Assembly (NCBI GenBank): GCA_000934455.1
Contig: KN882556.1
Span: 23,583-44,571, forward strand
Direction: 5' to 3'
DNA length: 20,989 nt
From: Apostichopus parvimensis
Lineage: Eukaryota; Echinodermata; Holothuroidea; Aspidochirotida; Stichopodidae
Shown here: one piece after another, positions 18,501 through 20,989 of the stretch
Position numbering within the stretch: position 1 is the stretch's first letter
How the letters are laid out: the number at the start of each line of letters is the position of its first letter
Notes under the pieces: generated by a model
Told to the model about the DNA's origin: nothing
Databases searched by the model: none
Seen by the model: the letters and a program-made list of their open reading frames with translations, nothing else
Translations under genes and position numbers: made by a program

Positions 18501-20672
18501 TAATTGTTAAACAACATACTCCGTGCTCATTGAGCACTACAGATGCAAGAATGTTTCCAGACAATGGATAGGCACTATTAGCCAATCAAATCATGGGAAC
18601 TTTGGAAAAGCATCATTGTCTATTTTAAGCATGAAAATCTCCATAATGGAGTGTTGTTAACCCTGTACCTTGCAGTTGATTGTTATGATATATTTCATTT
18701 CAAACAAATTCAATGATCTGTAGGGGTGGGAGAAGTTTTGGTTCTTGTCAGAAGAAGTTGTGGTTTTTTGAAAATAAATAGTGAAAGATGTTCATTAAAA
18801 AATGTTTAGTTATGTTTTTGGTTGAACTAGTTGTGAGTGGGGTTTGTTCTCTTAATAAAGTTTGCGTCTGCCGGATGCAAGCAATTTGATGATTTTGCGT
18901 CCCTGGCCAAATCATTGCGTCCTGGACGCAGAATCCTGCGTTCGTAACAATGCTGGGGCTACAGAGTACAGAATGTATGTAATTACCCGGTATGACCATT
19001 CAAGTACGTAGTTCTTCTTAGCTCACCTGTAAATGTCTTTATCAAAAAGATCTGCTACGAAAGCCAACAGCTTTGCCACAAAGTTGTCCTCGCCTTGTTC
19101 ACCTTGGGCGGCCACAGCTACATCATATTTCTCCTTCAGATCCACCCAATTCTGTTGAAGCTTGACATATTCTTCGCGCACTAGATCCAAGTGATTTTTC
19201 AGCTTTTCTTCTAAAAAGTTGTAAGCATATCAAAAGTTTTGTGCAGAAGAGATTAGAGGGAGAATAAAGTGGAAGAGGTATCAATTATTTTGCATCATTT
19301 TCTGAAATCATGTTAGAATGATGAATAATGAATACTCCTCATGTGGCTTGTAAGGTTACCAGTTGAATATCAAGAACTTTTTCCATATTCTGACGAGATG
19401 CACAATCAGGGATGGTCTAGAATGAGCTAATGATAAGAGTGAATATGTATAGTAATGGCACTTCATCATGGAAAACAACCAATGCATCTTTTATTGATAT
19501 CCTTCCCCCATCTCCTCTTCTTTACAACCTCCCAGGACAACCTTCCCCATTCTTCGAGCTTTCAAACTAAGCAGGTAGATCCTCATAATGTCCTGAAATT
19601 TTAAGTCCTGTTTGATATCATGAATTTGTGCCCATGAATCTACGACAGCAAAGTGTTGAGTTGGACAGAAATATTGCATAATTGCAATGTGGGCTTCTTC
19701 AAAGATTTCTAATATTTGGGATATTATGTTACTCATTTTAAAGCATTTGTGAAAATTTACAGAATAGATATCAGGTAAATTTAACTTTGCAGAGTATGAC
19801 ACTTTTAATGTAGGAAATCTGTGATGAAATTCATGCTTGAAAAGTTTGGGTGAGGCCCTAGGATTGTCTAACTTTTCTGTTTATATGTAGGTAGGATAGG
19901 CCTTCAATTGTTGCATTTAGCCTAGCCCACATATATTAGATACACTAGGGTATAGGGAGTGTGGGTCACACATGCAGTCACGCTGAACCATTCATCCAAG
20001 GCAGTGATTTCATATAGACCTAACAATAAATTAGGCCTTGTATTGTATGAGGGCCTCGTGGAAGATTAGCTTCGGCTAAACGAGTTACCCTCTCAAAATA
20101 AAGTTTAATAATAATAATAATAATAAATGGCAGAAATTGAAGAGATCAATATTTTCCCCATTGTGTATGCCTCACTGTTAGTTTAGTAAAAGCAAGGATC
20201 AGGAGGACGATCAAGTCCTCATCAAAGACCCTATGGAAGAGGAAACAAAGTTTACTGCATGTAACTTGTAAGCTTTACTGTGGTTGGATTAAAATTATGG
20301 CGTGGCTAGTCTTAGGAACTCAACTAATATTAGCTGTTGGATAATTCCAATGTGGTCTAACGGTCAGTTCTCATGGTCAAAAATTCGTACAACTTGACAT
20401 ACAGTACTTGGCTAGCTAGGCCATTGACATACATATGATTGACGATGAGCTAGGCTAGGCTTTTGTGTTGTAGCCTGTTACACGAAAAACAGTTTCGTGC
20501 GTTTCATACTACGGTGAAATCGGATGATTTAAACATGGACTTGGATTAATGACCATGAGGCGATTTCAGACACGTTTACGACAGTGACATTATCCGAATT
20601 AATGATTTCATGTCAAAGAACCATATAATTGGATAATACTCATCACGCCCATCCCCTCTTACCTTCGGCCAT
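267..20672 (-). CDS. ANKFY1: ANKFY1 / Rabankyrin-5 orthologue, 5' half (13 exons, spliced; 3' part outside window)
   Basis: Spliced minus-strand gene giving 635 residues plus 2 nt; exons at 20663-20672, 19027-19210, 12213-12331, 9494-9629, 8642-8765, 8004-8153, 6407-6572, 4829-5033, 3920-3988, 2677-2828, 2393-2490, 1253-1493 and 267-519. Domain order is an N-terminal charged helix (about 1-45), BTB (about 64-160), a BACK-like stretch (150-205), then ankyrin repeats from about 215. This order and the local sequence (for example VKLQQNWVDLKEKY, HRFVLAARS, FLLEHQADINIR) match vertebrate ANKFY1 as I know it. The family protein is a Rab5 effector on early endosomes and macropinosomes that binds PI3P through a C-terminal FYVE finger. 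The finger and the remaining repeats are not in this window. All junctions keep frame, and no internal stop or frameshift is seen. Twelve introns are complete here; one (intron 7) uses a GC donor. Identity is a recognition by eye, not a search result. Confidence 0.93.
520..1252 (-). other. Intron 12 of ANKFY1 (733 bp)
   Basis: GT-AG, AT-rich. Two overlapping short open stretches (561-767 minus, 892-1164 plus) have no recognisable domain. No repeat noted. Confidence 0.85.
1253..1493 (-). CDS. ANKFY1: ANKFY1 exon 12 (two ankyrin repeats with long linker, residues 472-551)
   Basis: 241 nt with acceptor ATTTCAAAG|GGA and donor CACAGAG|GTAAGG. It encodes GETALHVSSSKGQEHVVRLL followed by LGKGANPNAQ, an acidic and polar linker, then QTALHIAIANRHKDVVTAF. 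The vertebrate protein has the same repeat-linker-repeat arrangement (GANPNLQ, then a linker, then QTPLHMAIA). The acceptor has AAAG rather than CAG. It is chosen because it keeps phase 0 from exon 11 and restores the GET-LH start of the repeat. Confidence 0.92.
1494..2392 (-). other. Intron 11 of ANKFY1 (899 bp)
   Basis: GT-AG with a less usual AAAG acceptor. It contains the 45-bp tandem array at about 1622-1757. The remainder is AT-rich with no features seen. Confidence 0.85.
1622..1757. repeat. 45-bp tandem repeat, three copies plus a partial
   Basis: Units start with GTCCCCCACAATGCAACTGC at 1632, 1677 and 1722. The first two units are almost identical and the last is truncated at its end. 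Because 45 is a multiple of three, the array opens repeated reading frames on both strands that are artefacts. Confidence 0.95.
2393..2490 (-). CDS. ANKFY1: ANKFY1 exon 11 (ankyrin repeat, residues 439-471)
   Basis: 98 nt with acceptor TCCAACAG|GTGAC and donor AACAAG|GTACAA. It encodes one repeat, GDTLLHRCCRAENETAALFL then ANHGASFSLPNNK. It matches the NCLLQRAAGAGNEAAALFL region of the vertebrate family. It ends in phase 0. Only 186 bp of intron separate it from exon 10, the shortest intron in the window. Confidence 0.92.
2491..2676 (-). other. Intron 10 of ANKFY1 (186 bp)
   Basis: Short GT-AG intron. A run of 15 T on the plus strand (A on the coding strand) lies just inside its donor end near 2652-2665. 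No other structure. Confidence 0.88.
2677..2828 (-). CDS. ANKFY1: ANKFY1 exon 10 (ankyrin repeats, residues 388-438)
   Basis: 152 nt with acceptor TGTTTTCAG|CTTG and donor GAACAG|GTAAAG. It encodes SLNLDIQNSVGDSALWIALD, a loop, and MPAKLIEKGASPDSVHPRTG. The SALWIAL helix corresponds to STALWLAV of vertebrate ANKFY1. The loop here is much shorter than the vertebrate insert that follows that helix. The exon joins exon 11 through a Gly codon split 1/2. Confidence 0.92.
2829..3919 (-). other. Intron 9 of ANKFY1 (1091 bp)
   Basis: GT-AG. It contains an isolated tRNA B-box match GGTTCGAATTC at 3183-3193 on the plus strand, possibly a SINE remnant. No A box is clear upstream. The rest shows nothing notable. 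Confidence 0.82.
3920..3988 (-). CDS. ANKFY1: ANKFY1 exon 9 (short ankyrin exon, residues 365-387)
   Basis: 69 nt with acceptor CTTTCCAG|TAC and donor AGTCAAG|GTGAGA. It was found by following the frame: the upstream exon leaves AA and the downstream exon needs two bases. In that frame it reads TVLHCAVRSRNQDVFNLLL, a clean ankyrin repeat whose vertebrate counterpart is TPLHVSIMAGNEYVFSQLL. It is a multiple of three with phase 2 at both ends, so skipping it would not break the frame but would delete most of one repeat. An ORF in a different frame (3824-4039) covers it and should be ignored. Confidence 0.85.
3989..4828 (-). other. Intron 8 of ANKFY1 (840 bp)
   Basis: GT-AG intron before the short exon 9. 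The plus strand is pyrimidine-rich from about 4040 to 4270, directly followed by the hammerhead-like fold at 4278-4316. 4320-4820 is AT-rich with nothing else recognised. Confidence 0.82.
4278..4316 (+). ncRNA. Hammerhead-ribozyme-like fold (probably a decayed Penelope-type element end)
   Basis: Stem I: GCCT (4278-4281) with AGGC (4313-4316). Core: TTGAAGA (4282-4288) where the ribozyme has CTGANGA. Stem II: ATCCT (4291-4295) with AGGAT (4299-4303) around GCT. Then GAAA (4305-4308) and CGTC (4309-4312), the minimal stem III plus cleavage-site form. Penelope-like retroelements are known to carry such minimal hammerheads. The first core base is T rather than the near-invariant C, so cleavage activity is doubtful. 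It lies antisense to the host gene. Confidence 0.55.
4829..5033 (-). CDS. ANKFY1: ANKFY1 exon 8 (ankyrin repeats, residues 297-364)
   Basis: 205 nt with acceptor CCATCAG|GAGAT and donor GGGAAA|GTAAGT. It encodes GDEFASLFLINHGATINAAT, then QTPLHMTAGF, a loop insert of about 15 residues, and VTELLLQKGANTGQQDFQG. TPLH and LLLQKGAN are standard ankyrin helix motifs. The long polar insert between repeat helices also occurs at this place in the vertebrate protein, which helps tell this family from generic ankyrin proteins. Confidence 0.92.
5170..5668. repeat. Three diverged tandem copies of a 170-180-bp unit
   Basis: Each unit has a G-rich block, then TTGCACA.TGGATAAAT-like sequence (at 5231, 5408 and about 5574), then AGGTCA, GTGACAAAT.AGATTTCAACA and a CTT.ATGACTTTGAGG end. 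Divergence between units is large, with many small indels, so the duplication is old. The G-rich blocks include runs of 8 to 10 G near 5200-5215 and 5510-5525. Confidence 0.82.
6285..6339 (+). repeat. 11-bp minisatellite, 5 copies
   Basis: Five tandem copies of TCGATCTCATG with one variant in copy 1 and one in copy 3. It lies about 65 bp inside intron 7 from the GC donor. Confidence 0.92.
6407..6572 (-). CDS. ANKFY1: ANKFY1 exon 7 (ankyrin repeats, residues 242-296; GC donor)
   Basis: 166 nt with acceptor CTGGCAG|TTA. It encodes LPAKLNEMDTRDDLPLDLAL and the next repeat with DKNGWCLLHKAIKR. The exon ends AAAAGAG|GCAAGT, so the donor is GC, not GT, within an otherwise ideal AG|GCAAGT consensus. 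The nearest GT (6402-6401) would add 4 nt and put a TGA right after the junction with exon 8, so the GC donor is required for the frame. The joined residues are KRGDEFASLF. Confidence 0.9.
6573..8003 (-). other. Intron 6 of ANKFY1 (1431 bp)
   Basis: GT-AG, strongly AT-rich, especially 6950-7260. It has a short AG run at about 7660-7674 and A-rich tracts near 7849-7922. Nothing gene-like is seen. Open stretches here show no homology I recognise. Confidence 0.85.
8004..8153 (-). CDS. ANKFY1: ANKFY1 exon 6 (linker and first ankyrin-like unit, residues 192-241)
   Basis: 150 nt, phase 0 at both ends, with acceptor TTCTTCAG|GAT and donor TCACAG|GTTTGC. It encodes DDFTIEDFVGMSAPLLYKMF, then the first ankyrin-like unit with YPLHAAIRNKREDIVFLYL. 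The MSA-LLYKM-KSKT-YPLH run is characteristic of ANKFY1. Because it is symmetric in phase, skipping it would keep the frame; nothing in the sequence shows that this happens. Confidence 0.93.
8154..8641 (-). other. Intron 5 of ANKFY1 (488 bp)
   Basis: GT-AG, AT-rich. A short direct repeat (CATGAATATGTAAA at about 8597 and 8620) is the only structure noticed. Confidence 0.85.
8642..8765 (-). CDS. ANKFY1: ANKFY1 exon 5 (end of BTB / BACK-like helices, residues 150-191)
   Basis: 124 nt with acceptor TTTCCAG|ATG and donor TACTGG|GTATGC. It encodes RCEEALIGSVNVRNCITYYQ and then TAEEINAAKLKSYCSEIITTYW. This corresponds to the strongly conserved VNVRNCI-YQTAEE segment of ANKFY1, helices that follow BTB in BTB-BACK-like proteins. 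It ends in phase 0. Repeats that follow belong to the ankyrin part. Confidence 0.93.
8766..9493 (-). other. Intron 4 of ANKFY1 (728 bp)
   Basis: GT-AG intron between the second BTB exon and exon 5. It has a G-rich stretch near 9265-9295 and otherwise ordinary AT-rich sequence. A short open stretch on the minus strand at 8983-9234 has no recognisable product. No repeat identified. Confidence 0.85.
9494..9629 (-). CDS. ANKFY1: ANKFY1 exon 4 (second half of BTB domain, residues 105-149)
   Basis: 136 nt with acceptor CGTAG|GTATACC and donor ACAAG|GTAAAT. It encodes the TLLQWVYTD helix-strand motif of BTB domains and the following FILELLRAACKFKLEVLQ helices. The first 75 or so coding bases plus about 30 bp of upstream intron are repeated in decayed form immediately to the right (9662-9773 and 9812-9868). 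Only this copy has both splice sites and an intact frame to exon 5, so it is taken as the true exon. Confidence 0.93.
9662..9773 (-). pseudogene. Decayed partial tandem copy of ANKFY1 exon 4 (copy B)
   Basis: This 112-bp stretch repeats 9544-9654 (5' part of exon 4 plus about 25 bp of upstream intron) at a 118-bp offset, with roughly ten substitutions and one inserted base. The insertion follows the codons for TLLQWVYT, shifts the frame and gives a TAG a few codons later. The acceptor-like CATAG is kept, but the second half of the exon and its donor are missing. It is therefore a dead exon fragment rather than an alternative exon. Confidence 0.85.
9812..9868 (-). pseudogene. Second, shorter fragment of ANKFY1 exon 4 (copy C)
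   Basis: About 57 bp matching 9570-9626. On the minus strand it reads HNLGMTLLQWVYTDNVD without a frameshift. The splice acceptor is gone (GCATGACC in place of TAGGTATACC), and nothing of the downstream half remains. Over the CTGTGTACA part it is closer to the true exon than copy B is. Confidence 0.8.
10180..10830 (+). repeat. tRNA-derived SINE-like repeat, copy 1, split by a TIR element
   Basis: The left part (about 10180-10259) reads GAGCATCTTCC, GTCTTCTTGGATGGAACT and ACAGTAGTAGTAACATTGTA. The right part (from 10744) reads CAGTGTAATGGTCAAGCA, GGATAAATGCC and GAATTAGAAGCAATGAGACC. In this order both parts match copy 2 on the minus strand at 14630-14020. The junction is exactly where the TIR element at 10260-10743 is inserted. 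Confidence 0.55.
10260..10743. mobile_element. Non-autonomous TIR DNA transposon (484 bp) inside SINE copy 1
   Basis: Ends are perfect inverted repeats: CAGGGATGTGCCCA at 10260-10273 and its complement at 10730-10743. CAGTG flanks it directly on both sides (10255-10259 and 10744-10748). The termini look hAT-like, but the visible duplication is 5 bp rather than 8, so the superfamily is uncertain. It shares a 34-bp block at 10674-10707 with the element at 16190-16599. The open frames inside are short and not transposase-like. Confidence 0.72.
12213..12331 (-). CDS. ANKFY1: ANKFY1 exon 3 (first half of BTB domain, residues 65-104)
   Basis: 119 nt with acceptor GATTTAG|TGA and donor TTTCAG|GTGAGG. 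It reads SDLTIRLDGQEIKAHRFVLA then ARSQYW, the classic BTB/POZ signature with conserved H79, the FVLAARS core and the preceding D66. BTB domains mediate protein-protein contact and oligomerisation; in this family the domain sits ahead of the ankyrin array. Frame is 2 nt in and 1 nt out, consistent with both neighbours. Confidence 0.93.
13458..13843. mobile_element. hAT-type MITE (370 bp, 13466-13835) with 8-bp target duplication
   Basis: The left end starts CAGTGGCCGAGC; the right end read inward is CAGTGGCGGAGC. A shared subterminal GTCAGGGGGGC block lies a little further in on both sides. The element is bounded exactly by AGTTAAGT at 13458-13465 and again at 13836-13843, a perfect 8-bp duplication. 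CAGTG-type termini and 8-bp duplications are hallmarks of hAT transposons. A hairpin, GTCAGGGGGGC against GCCCCCCCTGAC, sits just inside the left end. It has no transposase and is non-autonomous. Confidence 0.88.
14020..14630 (-). repeat. tRNA-derived SINE-like repeat, copy 2, split by a MITE
   Basis: Read on the minus strand and with the MITE removed, this gives GAGCATCTTCC, CTTCTTGGATG, ACAGTAGTATTAACATTGTA and then GATAAAGGCTGTGGCATTAG. A B-box-like GGGTCAATACC follows (about 9 of 11 positions fit GGTTCGANNCC) near 14097-14107. TGGCATTAG is an imperfect A box. The same word order recurs on the plus strand at 10180-10830, so this is a dispersed family. tRNA ancestry is an inference from the box-like motifs. 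Confidence 0.55.
14152..14536. mobile_element. hAT-type MITE (369 bp, 14160-14528) nested in a SINE-like repeat
   Basis: Termini are a perfect 16-bp inverted repeat, CAGGGGTGGGCAACCT inward from each end. The target duplication is ATCTAAGT at 14152-14159 and 14529-14536, perfect over 8 bp. A 20-bp perfect palindrome (GCGGGCCACA and its complement) lies at 14183-14202, just inside the left end. CAGGGGTGGGCAAC ends followed by a GGGCCACATG palindrome are common in metazoan hAT/Charlie-like non-autonomous elements. There is no coding capacity. It interrupts the repeat described at 14020-14630. Confidence 0.9.
14901..15050 (+). repeat. ATGT/GTAT tetranucleotide microsatellite, about 150 bp
   Basis: About 30 or more tandem GTAT units, nearly pure from 14901 to about 15016, then interrupted by GCGT and GTGT variants to 15050. 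It gives meaningless open frames of Met-Tyr-Val-Cys repeats on one strand and Ile-His-Thr-Tyr repeats on the other. Confidence 0.97.
15071..15219. repeat. 149-bp segment with inverted GACCGAGGAC ends between two ATGT arrays
   Basis: GACCGAGGAC at 15071-15080 is exactly complementary to GTCCTCGGTC at 15210-15219. A further internal GTCCTCGGT (15100-15108) can also pair with the left end, and a CCTCGG recurs at 15133-15138. Similar ATGT arrays flank both sides. This may be a small mobile repeat that carries a microsatellite, or an insertion that split one array. No target duplication can be read because the flanks are simple repeats. Confidence 0.5.
15235..15286 (+). repeat. Second ATGT microsatellite, about 52 bp
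   Basis: Imperfect tandem ATGT/GTGT units, in the same orientation as the larger array at 14901-15050 and 185 bp away from it. The strand and repeat phase suggest the two were once one array or arose from the same mobile repeat. Confidence 0.9.
16190..16599. mobile_element. Decayed non-autonomous DNA element with internal duplication
   Basis: The right end, read inward from 16599, is CAGTGGCATAGGAAGG, a hAT-like terminus. The left end is only weakly matched by GCATGGGAATCC near 16194. Inside are a G/C hairpin (GGGGGGCTGG at 16273-16282 against CCAGCCCCCC at 16289-16298) and a tandem-like duplication: GCACCAAATTGCATCT begins at about 16399 and again at about 16479, each followed by an AGGCCA block. 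16526-16559 matches 10674-10707 with two mismatches in 34 bp. No target duplication found, so the left boundary is approximate. Confidence 0.55.
17473..17556 (+). repeat. TTGCGTCC hairpin repeat, copy 1
   Basis: Contains TTGCGTCC-TTG-GGACGCAA, a perfect 8-bp stem with a 3-nt loop. It is followed by GTTTGCGTCCC, CTTGCGTCCC and a partial TTGCGTT. The same arrangement occurs in the same orientation at 18857-18937. It is a short unclassified dispersed repeat. Confidence 0.6.
17634..17690 (+). repeat. tRNA-like SINE head (A-box only)
   Basis: GGCAGATGGCTCAGTGTCTTAG resembles the 5' end of a tRNA, with TGGCTCAGTG fitting the A box TRGCNNAGYNGG over most positions. No B box is recognisable downstream, where the sequence becomes C-rich. 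Probably a truncated or decayed tRNA-derived SINE rather than a functional tRNA gene. Confidence 0.35.
18382..18416. repeat. 11-bp perfect inverted repeat (hairpin)
   Basis: TTGTTGTCACA at 18382-18392 is exactly complementary to TGTGACAACAA at 18406-18416, with a 13-nt loop. It lies inside intron 2. No role can be assigned. Confidence 0.7.
18857..18937 (+). repeat. TTGCGTCC hairpin repeat, copy 2
   Basis: It has the same layout as 17473-17556: GTTTGCGTCTGCCGGATGCA (imperfect hairpin), then TTTTGCGTCCCT, then ATTGCGTCCTGGACGCA, a perfect 7-bp stem with a 1-nt centre. Divergence between the two copies is considerable in the spacers but low in the GCGTCC blocks. Confidence 0.6.
19027..19210 (-). 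CDS. ANKFY1: ANKFY1 exon 2 (N-terminal coiled-coil region, residues 4-64)
   Basis: 184 nt between acceptor TTTTTAG|AAG and donor TACAG|GTGAGC. It encodes a highly charged helical stretch containing HLDLVREEYVKLQQNW and ending FVADLFDKDIY, just ahead of the BTB fold. The same order (EEYVKLQ helix, then a VADLYE-like segment) occurs at the N-terminus of vertebrate ANKFY1. The last two bases start a Ser codon completed in exon 3. It is separated from exon 1 by 1452 bp and from exon 3 by 6695 bp. Confidence 0.92.
19211..20662 (-). other. Intron 1 of ANKFY1 (1452 bp)
   Basis: GT-AG intron between the start-codon exon and exon 2. It contains a retroelement 3' end at about 20045-20126 (listed separately). 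The rest is unremarkable AT-rich sequence. An open stretch on the minus strand at 19491-19802 has no recognisable domain or family resemblance. Confidence 0.85.
20045..20126 (+). repeat. 3' end of a non-LTR retroelement or SINE: UUCG hairpin, AATAAA, TAA tail
   Basis: On the plus strand, 20055-20084 folds as a two-part hairpin. Outer CTCGT (20055-20059) pairs with ACGAG (20080-20084). Inner TTAGC (20066-20070) pairs with GCTAA (20075-20079) around a TTCG tetraloop. AATAAA follows at 20097-20102, then a short TAA array to 20126. A structured 3' end with a trinucleotide tail is typical of non-LTR elements and the SINEs that borrow their ends. The 5' part was not identified. Confidence 0.6.
20663..20672 (-). 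CDS. ANKFY1: ANKFY1 exon 1 (start codon; residues 1-3 plus one base)
   Basis: The exon contributes only M-A-E and the first base of codon 4. It is too short for ORF calling. The donor is CGAAG|GTAAG. The ATG has G at -3 and G at +4, a good initiation context. Joining to exon 2 gives MAEEEKL, and vertebrate ANKFY1 also begins MAEEE, which fixes the start. Confidence 0.88.
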
Positions 20673-20989
20673 GTCAGCGAGTAAAAATGACCAATTGCAG
20701 GTGGGTGACCAGAATTTGCAAACGATTATATGCTACATCACCATTTTAGCAAACAGTTCGCTCGATCTCAAACAAAATAAGTTAGTCTCATACGAGCGAC
20801 TTAGGTTCAAGTTATTGCCACATCCCCGAAGGTTTTTCATGCCGCTTGTGGCAATGCCTACAGCATTGACAGATTTTAATGTTTTATTGTATGGCCTACA
20901 TCTTGTTTATTATAAAATAATGGAAAATAGAGCAAAGATTTTGAACAGACATTCTCGTAAATCTCTACATTTGTTCGTGTTGCAAACCA
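20673..20989 (-). promoter_or_regulatory. 5' flank and probable 5'UTR/promoter of ANKFY1
   Basis: 317 bp upstream of the start codon on the minus strand. It is AT-rich with no CpG-dense island. A minus-strand ATTGG (inverted CCAAT box) lies about 25 nt upstream of the ATG, too close to be a convincing promoter element. A TATTTTATAATAA-like tract lies about 235 bp upstream. No transcription start can be placed from sequence alone. The call rests on position only. Confidence 0.35.

Larger units (their letters stand above)
12332..19026 (-). other. Intron 2 of ANKFY1 (6695 bp), repeat-rich
   Basis: Large GT-AG intron between the N-terminal helix and the BTB domain. It holds two hAT-type MITEs, an older SINE-like copy, an ATGT microsatellite pair around a 149-bp inverted-repeat segment, a decayed DNA element at 16190-16599, a tRNA-like SINE head near 17640 and two copies of a TTGCGTCC hairpin repeat. 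Open stretches in both strands are short and show no family resemblance. I see no gene nested here. About 12840-12970 is G-rich then C-rich low-complexity DNA; 15300-16180 and 16680-17470 show nothing distinctive. Confidence 0.8.

Noticed and set aside
19491-19802. 103-codon minus-strand open frame in intron 1
   Set aside because: No recognisable motif, not needed to join exons 1 and 2, and those exons already join in frame to the family N-terminus.

Overview
The window is animal genomic DNA, very probably from a marine invertebrate deuterostome. It has long AT-rich introns, GT-AG splice sites, microsatellites, nested DNA transposons and tRNA-derived SINE-like repeats. Recurrent AGGCCTA-type words hint at an echinoderm, but that is only an impression; nothing is bacterial. 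One protein-coding gene can be supported. It lies on the minus strand and spans nearly the whole window: the 5' half of an ANKFY1 / Rabankyrin-5 orthologue. The start codon is at 20672 and the last exon seen ends at 267. Thirteen exons were assembled by hand. Every reading frame closes across every junction, giving 635 codons plus 2 nt. The family is about 1170 residues long, so the rest of the ankyrin repeats and the C-terminal FYVE finger must lie to the left of position 1.

Layout from right to left, which is gene order. 20989-20673 is 5' flank and 5'UTR. 20672-20663 is exon 1 (start codon only). 19210-19027 is exon 2 (N-terminal helix). Intron 2 is 6.7 kb and is the main transposon reservoir. 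12331-12213 and 9629-9494 are exons 3 and 4 (BTB). 8765-8642 is exon 5 (BTB/BACK junction). 8153-8004 is exon 6 (first ankyrin unit). Exons 7 to 13 lie between 6572 and 267 and carry about ten ankyrin repeats. Intron 7 has a GC rather than GT donor. Exon 9 (69 nt) is short and appears as an exon only when the frame is followed across introns.

The introns hold several structured elements. Two partial decayed copies of exon 4 sit in tandem behind the real exon. Two hAT-type MITEs (370 and 369 bp) have intact terminal inverted repeats and perfect 8-bp target duplications. One of them is nested in a SINE-like repeat, and a second copy of that repeat 4 kb away is split by a different TIR element. 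There are also a hammerhead-ribozyme-like fold of the Penelope-element type, a retroelement 3' end with a UUCG-loop hairpin and a TAA tail, four minisatellites or longer tandem arrays, and a large ATGT microsatellite. I found no new gene system. The most unusual items are the exon-4 pseudo-copies, the GC-AG intron, the hammerhead-like fold and the nested repeats.
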